Source: Shouchella clausii (GTDB taxonomy: Bacteria > Bacillota > Bacilli > Bacillales > Bacillaceae_D). From it: DNA of 64,000 bases. The notes beneath the pieces are model-generated. The model had not been told where the DNA came from and searched no databases. It worked only from the letters and a program-made list of their open reading frames with translations. Made by a program: the position numbers and the translations under genes. This document shows positions 24,904 to 33,975 of this stretch, piece by piece (the stretch's first letter is position 1; each line of letters begins with the position of its first letter). The stretch covers positions 2,480,001 to 2,544,000 of the forward strand of contig NZ_CP019985.1 of NCBI RefSeq assembly GCF_002250115.1, written 5' to 3'.

Positions 24904-26349
24904 ATGGATCAACGACTTTTTCTAAAGCGCTATATTGGCGAACATCAAGAATTATTTCGGCGGGCAGCGTTGGCCATTTGGAATTATGCTGAGTTGCGTT
25001 TTGAAGAGTGGGAATCTTCAAAACTCCTTAGTGGCATCCTTGAGGAAGAAGGCTTTGCAGTTGAACGAAGTATTGGCGAAATGAAGACAGCCTTTATCGC
25101 AACGTATGGAACAGGAAAACCTGTCCTTTCATTTTTAGGAGAATTTGATGCGTTGTCTGAACTGAGTCAAGCAGGCGGTACAGCCGAGCAACAATCGATT
25201 GTAGCTGGAGGGGCAGGGCATGGCTGCGGTCACCATTTGCTCGGAACTGCGTCACTAGCGGCAGCGCTCGCGACGAAAGCCTACATGGAACAGCACGGGT
25301 TAGTTGGCACGATCCGTTATTATGGCTGCCCAGGCGAAGAAGGGGGCTCCGGCAAAACGTTTATGGCAAAAGAGGGCGCATTTGCTGGTACTGATACTGC
25401 GATTAGTTGGCACCCTGGCACTTATACGAGCGTATGGACGGCCGAAACATTGGCGAATATCCAAGCTTCGTTTGCTTTTATAGGGAGAGCTTCCCATGCT
25501 GCCGCCGCTCCCCATTTAGGGAGGAGCGGACTTGATGCAGTCGAGTTAATGAATATCGGGAGCAATTATTTGCGGGAACATCTCATTGATGAGGCAAGGG
25601 TACATTATGCCATTACAAACGCAGGCGGCCTTTCGCCAAACGTCGTCCAGCCAAAAGCAGAAGTCCTCTATTTAATGCGTGCGCCGACACTCGAACAAAC
25701 ACAAGCTATTTATGAACGTGTGAAAAAGATAGCAAAGGGTGCTGCGCTAATGACAGACACAACGTTAGAGATCCGTTTTGATAAAGCGTGCTCGAATTTT
25801 GTACGCAACTACGTGCTTGAGGATGTAATGAGAGAGGAATTAGCTGCAATTGGCGTGCCATCTTATACGGAAGAAGAGACACGATTCGCTGAAACAATCC
25901 GCAAGACATTTTCGAACGAAGACCGGGAACAAACGATGGTAGAGTTGGCAAATCTCGTCGAGAATCCGAAGCAAGAATGGCTTGGACAAGTGCGCAACAA
26001 AGCACTGATTGATGAAATTATACCTGTCTCAAGAAAGCGAACGCTCCTGGCTGGCTCGACTGATGTAGGCGATGTAAGCTGGATTGCACCAACTGTTCAA
26101 TGCTATGTGACATGCTTTGCATCAGGGACAGCGTTCCATACATGGCAAATGGTTTCCCAAGGGGCAACGACGACTGCCTATAAGGGAATGAACCACGCGG
26201 CCCTCGTAATGGCTGCAACAGCAGTGCGCTTATTGCATGATCCAGACTTGGTGCGTCAAGCGAAAGAAGAATGGGAAGAACGGTTTGCCAACCTGCAATA
26301 TGTTTCCCCTATTCCAAACGGGGTAAAACCAGCACCTATTTCGCGCTAA
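24904..26349 (+). CDS. M20 amidohydrolase, AbgB-like (p-aminobenzoyl-glutamate hydrolase subunit)
   Basis: Zinc-dependent M20 family hydrolase of 481 residues. Features match AbgB: FLGEFDALSELSQ (about 72), the metal-binding GHGCGHHLLG (about 108-117), CPGEEGGSGKTFM (about 142), a dimerisation domain with ASHAAAAPHLGRSGLDAVELM (about 198), and a late STDVGDVSWIAPTVQ and H-T-W-Q stretch. In E. coli AbgA and AbgB together split p-aminobenzoyl-glutamate. ATG at 24904 has TAGGAGGGAAATT upstream; an earlier in-frame ATG has none. First gene of the operon with AbgT- and AbgA-like genes. Confidence 0.85.
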   Translation: MDQRLFLKRYIGEHQELFRRAALAIWNYAELRFEEWESSKLLSGILEEEGFAVERSIGEMKTAFIATYGTGKPVLSFLGEFDALSELSQAGGTAEQQSIVAGGAGHGCGHHLLGTASLAAALATKAYMEQHGLVGTIRYYGCPGEEGGSGKTFMAKEGAFAGTDTAISWHPGTYTSVWTAETLANIQASFAFIGRASHAAAAPHLGRSGLDAVELMNIGSNYLREHLIDEARVHYAITNAGGLSPNVVQPKAEVLYLMRAPTLEQTQAIYERVKKIAKGAALMTDTTLEIRFDKACSNFVRNYVLEDVMREELAAIGVPSYTEEETRFAETIRKTFSNEDREQTMVELANLVENPKQEWLGQVRNKALIDEIIPVSRKRTLLAGSTDVGDVSWIAPTVQCYVTCFASGTAFHTWQMVSQGATTTAYKGMNHAALVMAATAVRLLHDPDLVRQAKEEWEERFANLQYVSPIPNGVKPAPISR

Positions 26350-26451
26350 TTGTTCGTGCCAGGTTATCTGCCAGAAAAGGCATTTGCACGTTCAAAACGT
26401 GATAGACTGTTAGCGAATTAAAGACATATTTAAGACATTGGAGGAACAGCG

Positions 26452-27993
26452 ATGACAGAACAAACTGAAAAACGTTCATTTTTTACGAAAGTGCTGGATG
26501 GAATTGAACGTATCGGAAACAAACTCCCGCATCCGTTCATGTTGTTTATTTACTTGGCCGTGTTTTTAATGGTCATTTCAGCGGTTTTACATGCGTTCGA
26601 CTTAACGGTGCTAGATCCAGGCACCAATGAAACAGTAGCTGTAAGGAGTTTGCTATCTCAAGAAGGCTTTCTCTACATTCTCTCGTCGATGCTTAGCAAT
26701 TTTACAGGATTCGCCCCTTTTGGGCTTGTTATTACGATGATGCTTGGTATCGGCTTGGCCCAAAAAGCGGGGCTATTTGAAACATTCATGAAGACAACGA
26801 TTTTAAAAGCGCCAAAATCACTTGTTACATACGCGGTTGTTTTTGCAGGAATACTTGGCAACATTGCTTCTGACGCGGCGATGATTATTATACCGCCGGT
26901 GGCAGCAATGGTTTTCCACGCTATTGGACGGCATCCCCTTGCTGGGTTAGCCGCTGGGTTTGCAAGTGTTGGAGCAGGCTTTACAGCCAATTTTATGATT
27001 GCTGGAACAGATGCGTTATTAGCAGGCATTTCCACTGAAGCAGCTCGGACAATTGACCCTGATTTCGTTGTAACCCCTATCGACAACTGGTTTTTTATGT
27101 CAGCTTCGGTTGTCATGCTCGTTTTCCTTGGTGTATGGATCACAGAGAAAATTATTGAAAAACGCCTTGGCACTTATAATCCAGCTTATGCAGACGAAGG
27201 CATCAACGACCAAAGCCTCGATTATCCAACAAAACAGGAAATAAAAGCATTGCGCAATGCTGGGATTGCCCTGCTGCTTTATATTGGGGCTGTGGCTATG
27301 CTTATTGTTCCAACAAACGGAATATTGCGTGGCGAAGAAGGGACCATTATCCCGTCGCCATTTATCGACAATATCATTCCGATTTTGCTTGTCATGTTTG
27401 TCGTTGTAGCGGTTGCCTATGGGATCACAGCAGGGACGATAAAGTCCACGGCAGACGTGCCGATCTTAATGGGAGACGCGATGAAAGACATGGCCGGTTA
27501 TATAGTGCTTGTGTTTGCTGCCGCCCAGTTTATTGCTTACTTTAATTGGACGAATATTGCGACGTTGATTGCTGTAGGCATTGCTGATTTTTTACAACAA
27601 GTCGAATTTACAGGGTTAGGATTGTTCGTTGTCTTTATTTTGCTCGTAACCGTGCTAAACTTGTTTATAACAAGTGGTTCCGCGCAATGGGCGCTTATGG
27701 CCCCTGTGTTTGTGCCGCTGTTCATGTTGCTTGACTACAATCCAGCATTTACTCAGCTTGCATACCGGATCGGCGATTCGGCGACCAATGTCATTACGCC
27801 GATGAATCCATATGTCGTGATGGTGCTTGGCTTTATGAAACGTTATGACAGCAGGGCCGGTTTTGGCACGCTAATGTCGACGATGCTCCCATATAGTTTG
27901 ATCTTCCTTGGCGCTTGGATTGTCCTCTTTATCATTTGGAACGTAGTTGGTTTGCCGATCGGTCCAGGCAGTGGCATGTTATTAACGAAATAA
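26452..27993 (+). CDS. abgT: AbgT family transporter
   Basis: A 513-residue membrane protein with roughly 11-13 membrane segments, a good match to the AbgT family (p-aminobenzoyl-glutamate importers; some relatives export sulfonamides). Typical stretches are NKLPHPFMLFIYLAV (about 22), LGNIASDAAMIIIPPVAAMVF (about 138), GFTANFMIAGTDALLAGIST and, near the end, GDSATNVITPMNPY. It lies between the two M20 hydrolase genes, which supports uptake of an aminobenzoyl-amino acid. ATG at 26452 follows TTGGAGGAACAGCG. Confidence 0.92.
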   Translation: MTEQTEKRSFFTKVLDGIERIGNKLPHPFMLFIYLAVFLMVISAVLHAFDLTVLDPGTNETVAVRSLLSQEGFLYILSSMLSNFTGFAPFGLVITMMLGIGLAQKAGLFETFMKTTILKAPKSLVTYAVVFAGILGNIASDAAMIIIPPVAAMVFHAIGRHPLAGLAAGFASVGAGFTANFMIAGTDALLAGISTEAARTIDPDFVVTPIDNWFFMSASVVMLVFLGVWITEKIIEKRLGTYNPAYADEGINDQSLDYPTKQEIKALRNAGIALLLYIGAVAMLIVPTNGILRGEEGTIIPSPFIDNIIPILLVMFVVVAVAYGITAGTIKSTADVPILMGDAMKDMAGYIVLVFAAAQFIAYFNWTNIATLIAVGIADFLQQVEFTGLGLFVVFILLVTVLNLFITSGSAQWALMAPVFVPLFMLLDYNPAFTQLAYRIGDSATNVITPMNPYVVMVLGFMKRYDSRAGFGTLMSTMLPYSLIFLGAWIVLFIIWNVVGLPIGPGSGMLLTK

Positions 27994-28027
27994 CCCCTAT
28001 AAAAGGAATGAATGGACGGTGTATAGA

Positions 28028-29302
28028 ATGGGAAAATTACAGAATCAACTAAAAACATGGCGCCGTGATTTGCATAAGCGTCCCGAATTAGGCTGGTGTG
28101 AATACCAAACAACGGCTTACATTTATCATGTTTTAAAGCCTCTATGTTTTACCCTTCATCTTGGCAATGAAGTAAGTAGCAAAGAAAAAATGGGTGTCCC
28201 TTCTGCTGAAGTGGATCGCCTCCATTTCAAGCGGGCAGAGGAGGCAGGCATTGATGCTAAGTTGCTCGAGAAAATGGCTGGCAATCAAACGGGGCTTGTG
28301 GCGACTTTTGACACAGGCAAAGCAGGTAAACATATGGCTTATCGCTTTGACATTGACGCGCTGCCCATTTTTGAGTCAAATGACTCCTCCCATTTGCCAG
28401 CTAACGAAGGATTTCGCTCGATCTATGATGGCCAGATGCATGCCTGCGGCCACGATGGCCATACAGCAATTGGGCTCGGACTGGCTCAACTGATCCATGA
28501 AAATCGGAACGAGTTAAACGGCGTATTTACACTGATTTTCCAACCAGCTGAAGAGGGAGTAAGAGGGGCGAAAGCGATCGTTGAAAAAGGCTGGCTTGAT
28601 CATGCTGACTATTTCCTCGCTGGTCATATTATGGGTCAACCCCTTGGCACGGTCGTACCTGGCGTAGCTTCTGCATTAGCGACAACGAAGCTAAATGTCA
28701 CGTTTACAGGAAAATCGGCCCATGCAGGAGGCAACCCAGAAGAAGGCAGGAATGCATTGTTAGCCGCAGCACAGGCTACCGTTCAACTTCACAGCATCCC
28801 TCCACACTCACAAGGGGCAACACGTTTAAATGTTGGCACGTTTCACGCTGGCAGCGGTAGAAACATTATTGCTGACCGGGCAGAGCTTGAACTGGAAACA
28901 AGGGGTGAGACGACGGCGCTTAATGTTTATATGGCTGAAAACGCCAAACGAATCATCCGTCATACAGCAGAGGCATGGGGCGTCGACTATACGCTCGATC
29001 TAGTCGGAGAAGGGATTTCAGCCAAGTCTGATCCCGAGTGGCTAGAAATTGTCAAGCGAGCGCTTGCAGCGAGCGATCTAGTTCAAGAAGTTAGTGACCG
29101 CTATGAAGCAATTGGAGGTTCCGAAGATGCGACATTCATGATGGAACGTGTCCAACAACGAGGAGGGCTTGCTACTTACTTGCTTTACGGCAGCACTCTA
29201 GCGGAAAAGCACCACCACCCATTGTTTGATTACGATGAACGGGTGTTGGAAATCGCAGTTGACAGTTTATGGCGCCTAACAGCGCAACTACAACAGTCTT
29301 AA
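28028..29302 (+). CDS. M20 amidohydrolase, AbgA-like (p-aminobenzoyl-glutamate hydrolase subunit)
   Basis: A 424-residue M20 hydrolase: RRDLHKRPELGWCEYQTTAYI (about 12-32), FDIDALPI, the metal site MHACGHDGHTAIGL (about 138), QPAEEGVRGAK (about 178) and the dimerisation-domain GKSAHAGGNPEEGRNALLAAA. The insertion with SSKEKMGVPSAEVDRLHF is typical of AbgA rather than of simple aminoacylases. The start is uncertain: ATG 28028 (used) or GTG 28019, which has AAAGGA at 11 nt. Last gene of the operon; with AbgB it would release p-aminobenzoate and glutamate for folate synthesis or nutrition. Confidence 0.86.
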   Translation: MGKLQNQLKTWRRDLHKRPELGWCEYQTTAYIYHVLKPLCFTLHLGNEVSSKEKMGVPSAEVDRLHFKRAEEAGIDAKLLEKMAGNQTGLVATFDTGKAGKHMAYRFDIDALPIFESNDSSHLPANEGFRSIYDGQMHACGHDGHTAIGLGLAQLIHENRNELNGVFTLIFQPAEEGVRGAKAIVEKGWLDHADYFLAGHIMGQPLGTVVPGVASALATTKLNVTFTGKSAHAGGNPEEGRNALLAAAQATVQLHSIPPHSQGATRLNVGTFHAGSGRNIIADRAELELETRGETTALNVYMAENAKRIIRHTAEAWGVDYTLDLVGEGISAKSDPEWLEIVKRALAASDLVQEVSDRYEAIGGSEDATFMMERVQQRGGLATYLLYGSTLAEKHHHPLFDYDERVLEIAVDSLWRLTAQLQQS

Positions 29303-29375
29303 CTAGGGGTCATGCAAAATCAACCATAAATTAGAACAAAGATGGATACTAATTTGGAATGATTTAGTCAATTTA

Positions 29376-29407
29376 AAGGACATAACGTACTAGTACGTTA
29401 TGTCCTT
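29376..29407 (+). terminator. 32-bp perfect palindrome, likely operon terminator
   Basis: Arms AAGGACATAACGTA / TACGTTATGTCCTT around CTAG, 73 nt after the abgA-like stop. The following sequence is only mildly T-rich (ACTTTAATT). Beyond it, 29408-29569 is AT-rich with no visible feature. Confidence 0.65.
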
Positions 29408-29569
29408 ACTTTAATTAGAATAGGCGTTTTTGAGCTATTAAAAACATTCTTAAATTCAGTTCTTAAAGCGCAGATGACCAAGCAAATGAATATATTTTTT
29501 TCATCAAAATGGAATTTATTCCACATTATGTTGCTGTATATTATTAATTGTCTTATTCACTGTTGAATA

Positions 29570-30127
29570 TTAGCATTCGTTAGTGTGCGTCAAAAGATTA
29601 AAATACCCTGGGTAATCTAAAACAAACCCGTTATTATTTACCAAAATAACTGATTCAAATGAACCACTACTATAATTGAATACCTTATTGGTTAAATTGT
29701 TATTAATCAATCTATAAGTTTGTTGGGTTTTTTTTACGTTTAAATTACTTGCATCTATAAAGACCATTTCCAAGTGTAAAGGTTCATCTTTTGTCCAATC
29801 ACATCTATTAATAGGAAGAGTATTTGTAAAAGGTGTACAGGATAAATCAATGTCATTCGCTCCAACTAAATGGTCTAACTCTATATTATTGCCATCAAGC
29901 CATTTGCCATTGCTATCTTTACTTAATAAGAGTTCATCTTTTAATTTATCATTCGTTAACTTTAAGCGGATAAAGTTCCAATTTCTTGTCAGTATAACCT
30001 CGTATTCAATTTTGTTAGATTCTAAAGGGTCAATGATGGTACTTGTTACACTTATATTGTTCGAAGAATACTTAACCTTTAAATACTCAAGTCCCTTATG
30101 CTCGATATTCTCCCATATGTATAACAT
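29570..30127 (-). CDS. Putative glycolipid-binding family protein
   Basis: A 185-residue protein that follows the putative glycolipid-binding domain pattern (PF06475-type): IEYEVILTRNWNFIRLKL, then DGNNIELDHLVGANDIDLSCTPFTNTLPINR, and a C-terminal QTYRLINNN..KVFNYSSGSFESVILVNNNGFVLDYPGYF. The LDYPG ending and the CTPFTNTLPI core are typical. No signal peptide is seen. The gene is markedly more AT-rich than its surroundings, which suggests recent arrival. ATG at 30127 has GGGAGGGATTTTT. No neighbour suggests a pathway. Confidence 0.7.
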   Translation of the reverse strand: MLYIWENIEHKGLEYLKVKYSSNNISVTSTIIDPLESNKIEYEVILTRNWNFIRLKLTNDKLKDELLLSKDSNGKWLDGNNIELDHLVGANDIDLSCTPFTNTLPINRCDWTKDEPLHLEMVFIDASNLNVKKTQQTYRLINNNLTNKVFNYSSGSFESVILVNNNGFVLDYPGYFNLLTHTNEC

Positions 30128-30312
30128 TTGTAAAAATCCCTCCCATACTTGTCATTACAACTCACACTTTAGGCAGTATCCTACACGGAGCAAACATACG
30201 TTCTTTTATTGTATACTTACTAGACTATATTTTCAATATTAAAAAATAAATATAATTTACATAAGGAAAGAGGATATATGCTCTTGCGAACATAATATCC
30301 TCTTTAGTCTGT

Positions 30313-30552
30313 TTAATCGATCCCAAAAAACGCCTCCGCCTTTTTCAAGAAAGGCTCGTCCTCTTTGCTCATTTCATATTCTTCCACGATCGCATCCACA
30401 GGACAGACGCCTTGGCAGGCGCCGCAGTCGATGCAAATATCGGGATTGATAAAGTACTGGTCATCGCCTTCTTCAATGCAATCAACCGGGCAAACTTCAG
30501 CACATTCTCCTGCCTTTTCGCCAATGCAAGGACTTAAAATGACAAATGACAT
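30313..30552 (-). CDS. 4Fe-4S ferredoxin (possibly two clusters)
   Basis: A 79-residue electron carrier. The second half has a canonical CIDCGACQGVCPVDAI motif; the first has C-I-G-E-K-A-G-E-C-A-E-V-C-P, a CxxxxxxCxxxCP arrangement as in seven-iron (3Fe-4S/4Fe-4S) ferredoxins. The C-terminal extension PFLKKAEAFFGID is common in Bacillales forms. ATG at 30552 has GGAGGTG at 8 nt. It lies 18 bp after the yuzB-like gene, in the same direction, so the two may be co-transcribed. Confidence 0.9.
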   Translation of the reverse strand: MSFVILSPCIGEKAGECAEVCPVDCIEEGDDQYFINPDICIDCGACQGVCPVDAIVEEYEMSKEDEPFLKKAEAFFGID

Positions 30553-30570
30553 TCTTGTCACACCTCCAAT

Positions 30571-30819
30571 CTAAAGTTTGTACAAGGCAAGTTCTAATTC
30601 AATGCGGTCTTTTATTTTTGAAAGGCATTCTTCTGCAGTTTGCCCAAAAATCTTTTTGCCGTTCACGATCGCGTAAGGACGCAAGGCGCACATGCCGCAA
30701 AAAGAGAGGCAGCTGTTTGTAATGACAGCTACTTCTGGGTATTCACTTTCTAATAGCCCCTCCACATCTACAGTATGGATGAGGTTTGACTCACATATTT
30801 CTACAACAATAATTCCCAT
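30571..30819 (-). CDS. YuzB family protein (DUF1450)
   Basis: An 82-residue protein of the YuzB/DUF1450 family with thioredoxin-like fold character. Conserved residues are visible: VEICESNL near the start and SCLSFCGMCALRPYAIVNGKKI in the middle, with cysteines that could hold an Fe-S cluster or react as thiols. ATG at 30819 follows AAAGGAGTG. The nearby ferredoxin and SufR-like regulator make a link with Fe-S metabolism plausible but unproven. Confidence 0.85.
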   Translation of the reverse strand: MGIIVVEICESNLIHTVDVEGLLESEYPEVAVITNSCLSFCGMCALRPYAIVNGKKIFGQTAEECLSKIKDRIELELALYKL

Positions 30820-30854
30820 GATTTTCACTCCTTTCGCGGCCTGTGCCTGTTAAG

Positions 30855-30892
30855 CAAAAAAGAAAGGCGGAAAGCTTGGACTGCTTTCCTCC
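30855..30892 (-). terminator. Rho-independent terminator of the superoxide dismutase gene
   Basis: In minus reading GGAGGAAAGC / GCTTTCCGCC stem (one mismatch), 7-nt loop, then TTTCTTTTTTG, 10 nt beyond the sod stop. Confidence 0.82.
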
Positions 30893-30902
30893 CTTCTTAT
30901 CT

Positions 30903-31523
30903 TTAACCGATTGCCTTTTCGTATGCTTTCGATACGGCCTCCCAATTAATAATGGAGAAAAAGTTCGCAATGTACTCTGGCCGCCTGTTTTGGTAATTCA
31001 AATAGTAGGCATGCTCCCAAACGTCAAGACCGAGGATGGCTTGTTTTCCGTCCATGATCGGATTGTCTTGGTTTGCTGTACTGTAAACTTCTAACTCTTT
31101 GCTTTCATTGACGACAAGCCAAGCCCAGCCTGAGCCAAAACGTGTCGTTGCTGCTTTAGTGAATGTTTCTTTAAAGCCTTCAAAATTCCCGAATGCTTTA
31201 TCAATGGCTTCTTTTAAAGCAGGACTCATTTCATTTGCGCCTGTTGGCGGGGCAATTACTTGCCAGAACAATGAATGGTTAAGGTGGCCGCCGCCATTAT
31301 TGCGGACTGGGGTTTGAATCGATGCCGGAAGTGACTCGATGTTGGCGAGCAATTGTTCAAGCGATTGGCTTTGCAACGATGGCTCGTTTTCCAATGCCGC
31401 ATTCAAATTGTTTACGTATGTTTGATGATGCTTGCCGTGATGGATTTCCATTGTTTTTCTGTCAATCGTTGGCTCTAGCGCGTCAAAAGCAAAGCCAAGT
31501 TCTGGTAATGAATGGGTAGCCAT
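30903..31523 (-). CDS. sodA: Superoxide dismutase (Mn/Fe family)
   Basis: Dismutates superoxide to oxygen and hydrogen peroxide in the cytoplasm. The 206-residue sequence has the four metal ligands: His28 in [12 protein letters not shown], His in NHSLFWQV (about 83), and Asp/His in the signature [11 protein letters not shown] (about 166-176). [10 protein letters not shown] and GSGWAWLV are typical of Mn-type enzymes. ATG at 31523 has TTGGAGGGG upstream. A sigma-A-like promoter is seen at 31585-31614. Single-gene unit, divergent from the SufR-like regulator. Confidence 0.95.
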   Translation of the reverse strand: MATHSLPELGFAFDALEPTIDRKTMEIHHGKHHQTYVNNLNAALENEPSLQSQSLEQLLANIESLPASIQTPVRNNGGGHLNHSLFWQVIAPPTGANEMSPALKEAIDKAFGNFEGFKETFTKAATTRFGSGWAWLVVNESKELEVYSTANQDNPIMDGKQAILGLDVWEHAYYLNYQNRRPEYIANFFSIINWEAVSKAYEKAIG

Positions 31524-31584
31524 AGAATCCCCTCCAACTTGTTTATGTACTTTGTATACTTATCAGTATAAAAAGTATGTCTTT

Positions 31585-31614
31585 ATAATACCGTGAAATC
31601 CTTTTAAAAATCAA
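31585..31614 (-). promoter_or_regulatory. Predicted sigma-A promoter of sodA
   Basis: In minus reading TTGATT (31614-31609), an 18-bp spacer, then TATTAT (31590-31585). It lies 62 bp before the start codon. Confidence 0.5.
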
Positions 31615-31692
31615 GGGGGAATGCATTGCTTCTTTTCTGTTTTTATACGATATAGTAAACTAATGTGTAAGAGCAGCAGTAGGAGTGTGAAA

Positions 31693-32340
31693 ATGGAAAA
31701 ACAAACAACAAAAGAGAAAATCCTCGAGTTGCTGAAAAAGCAAGTAGAGATGAGTGTCGGCGAATTAACGGATGTGCTCGGGATCACTCATATGGCCGTA
31801 CGCAAACACCTGAATGTTCTTTTAAAAGATGGCTTTGTCCAGTTTCGTGAAATAAAGCAAGACATAGGGCGCCCCCTGCAAATGTTTTCAATTTCAGAAA
31901 AAGGAGACCGCCTTTTCCCAAAAAATTATGAAGGGTTGACAGTCGACTTTCTGCACGACATTCGAGACCTTCATGGCGACGAATCCATCCATTATTTGTT
32001 TAAAAAACGGGAACTGCGTTTAACGAATCGTTATTTTAAGCGGATGGTCCATAAATCGCCTGAAGAAAAAATGGCCGAGCTAGCGAAAATCCAAAACGAA
32101 AAAGGATACATGGCCGAAGTCACTCAGCATGATGCCTGGACATTTGAGCTTGTCGAGCATAACTGCCCTGTATTTGCAGTCGCCAAACAATTTAAAGCTG
32201 CCTGCCAATGCGAAACATCCTTGTTTAAAAATGTACTTGAAACGGAATCAGTCAAACGAGTGGCATGTCAATCAGACGGCGACACTGAATGTCGGTTCGT
32301 GATGGCCTTTTCAGAAAATCGGCAGGTAGAGCATCGTTGA
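31693..32340 (+). CDS. SufR-like winged-helix regulator with Fe-S cysteines
   Basis: A 215-residue regulator. The N-terminal winged helix is clear (MSVGELTDVLGITHMAVRKHLNVLLKDGFVQFREIKQDIGRPLQMFSISEKG, residues 19-70). The C-terminal part has four cysteines in the SufR arrangement: NCPVFAVAKQFKAACQCE (about 160-177) and ACQSDGDTECRF (about 196-207), which can hold an Fe-S cluster. Such proteins repress or activate Fe-S assembly genes according to cluster status. ATG at 31693 follows AGGAGTGTGAA. It is divergent from sodA and close to ferredoxin, in line with an oxidative-stress or Fe-S role. Confidence 0.82.
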   Translation: MEKQTTKEKILELLKKQVEMSVGELTDVLGITHMAVRKHLNVLLKDGFVQFREIKQDIGRPLQMFSISEKGDRLFPKNYEGLTVDFLHDIRDLHGDESIHYLFKKRELRLTNRYFKRMVHKSPEEKMAELAKIQNEKGYMAEVTQHDAWTFELVEHNCPVFAVAKQFKAACQCETSLFKNVLETESVKRVACQSDGDTECRFVMAFSENRQVEHR

Positions 32341-32401
32341 GCGCTAATGTGCGTGTAAAAGCGATAGCAAGTTAAGATTGTGTAAAGGATGTAAAACGTT
32401 C

Positions 32402-32430
32402 GCGCCTTTTGTAAAGGAGGGCGCTTTTTT
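32402..32430 (+). terminator. Rho-independent terminator
   Basis: GCGCC / GGCGC closing stem around an inner CTTTT..AAAGG pairing, followed by TTTTTT; 61 nt after the regulator stop. Confidence 0.75.
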
Positions 32431-32517
32431 CTTTTTGGCATGACTTTGCTACAATCATGCTGTCCATACTACATGATAGAAGGAAATGGACGGGAAGGAA
32501 AAAGGTTGTGGTAAAAC

Positions 32518-33975
32518 GTGCTTGCTAGACATGCATTTGCTTATCTCCTCTCTCACGGGGTACCGGCATTGGTCGGGTTTCTCGGCATTGCCGTTTATTC
32601 ACGGATGCTCTCACCAGAACAATACGGGCGTTACGCTCTTGTGCTTGCAGTGAGTGCACTCGTCAATGCCATTGTGTTTGAATGGCTGAAAGTCAGTGTG
32701 CTTAGGCATTACAAAAGCAGCAAGCAAAGCGAAGCTTTTTATATGACAGTAAAAGCGGCTTTTATAGGGCTAATGGCCGGAACGCTAGCGCTCGCAGGCG
32801 TAATGTTGCTCGTTTCCGATTGGCTGTCGCCGCCGCTTTTGTTTTTAGCATTGTTGCTATGTTGGGCCCAGGCATGGTACCAGTTGAATTTATCGCTTTT
32901 GCGGGCAGAGCTATCCCCTGTGAGATATGGAAGAGTGGCGTTTGCCCGCTCACTGCTCGGACTCATTTTAGGGGTCTTGTTGATTGCAGCAGGGTACGGG
33001 GAAATAGGCTTGGTCATTGGAATCGTTGTCGGTTTGGTGCTGCCGCTCCTCCCTTTATTTTGGCAACGGTGGGGATGGCATTTCCGTCAAAAAGCAATGG
33101 ACTACACGCTTTTACGGCAATTTGCGGCGTACGGATTGCCGCTTACGCTGACGTTGTTGCTTGGGATGGTGATTCACCAATCGGACCGGATTATTATTAG
33201 CGAAATGATTGGGATAGAAGCAACGGGTATGTATGCGGTGACATACGATTTGACGGAACAAACGATCTTTACACTCATGTTGATTATCAATCTTGCTGCT
33301 TTTCCACTTGCTGTTAAGGCGCTTGAGGAAAAGGGGGAAGAAGCAGCGCGAGAGCAAGTAAAAGCTAATACCAGTCTATTGCTTGCTATAGGTATTCCGG
33401 CGCTTTGCGGCTTGGTCGTGCTTCGTGAAGGGGTTGCCGAGCTATTTTTAGGAGAAGCGTTTCGGGAGACGGCCGTGCTGCTCATGCCGTACATTGCCGT
33501 GGGCGCCTTGTTAAAAGGCTTTAAACTCTATGGTGTCGATATTATGTTTCACTTGTATAAGCAAACAAAGCTGCAAATGGTGCCAGTCGCAGTAGCTGCC
33601 ATCGCCAATGTGATACTAACGATTGCCCTTCTTCCTACTTATGGCTTAGAAGGGGCCGCTTTCGCGACGGTGGTTGCTTATGGGTTGGCGATTGCTCTTG
33701 CGTGGCTGTTTATAAATAAGCAAATGGGGCGGCTGCCATTTCCGGGTAAAGATTTTGTAAAGGTTTTGTGTGCAACAGCGATCATGCTCCTTTGCATGTG
33801 GCCGTTTTTAGGCAGCGCTCACTGGGGCATGCTCATCCTTCAAGTGGGGATCGGAGGGCTAAGCTATGGTGTTGCCTGTTTGCTGCTTTTTCGAAAACAA
33901 GTACAGCTTATGTACAAAAAGGTAAATCGAAAACGAAATCAACCAGTCATTGAAAAAAGGGGAGACGGACAATGA
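32518..33975 (+). CDS. Polysaccharide flippase (Wzx/TuaB-like)
   Basis: A 485-residue membrane protein with about 12-14 hydrophobic segments, of the polysaccharide-transporter (MATE-like) family that flips lipid-linked repeat units across the membrane. Conserved features are the opening HGVPALVGFLGIAVYSRMLSPEQYGRYAL, the DRIIISEMIGIEATGMYAVTY stretch (about 223) and the pattern GLEGAAFATVVAY near 380. The GTG start at 32518 is the only reasonable in-frame choice, since an in-frame stop lies upstream in the alternative; the binding site (AAAGG at 12 nt) is modest. It begins a run of wall-polymer genes and overlaps the next gene by 4 bp (ATGA). Confidence 0.88.
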   Translation: MLARHAFAYLLSHGVPALVGFLGIAVYSRMLSPEQYGRYALVLAVSALVNAIVFEWLKVSVLRHYKSSKQSEAFYMTVKAAFIGLMAGTLALAGVMLLVSDWLSPPLLFLALLLCWAQAWYQLNLSLLRAELSPVRYGRVAFARSLLGLILGVLLIAAGYGEIGLVIGIVVGLVLPLLPLFWQRWGWHFRQKAMDYTLLRQFAAYGLPLTLTLLLGMVIHQSDRIIISEMIGIEATGMYAVTYDLTEQTIFTLMLIINLAAFPLAVKALEEKGEEAAREQVKANTSLLLAIGIPALCGLVVLREGVAELFLGEAFRETAVLLMPYIAVGALLKGFKLYGVDIMFHLYKQTKLQMVPVAVAAIANVILTIALLPTYGLEGAAFATVVAYGLAIALAWLFINKQMGRLPFPGKDFVKVLCATAIMLLCMWPFLGSAHWGMLILQVGIGGLSYGVACLLLFRKQVQLMYKKVNRKRNQPVIEKRGDGQ

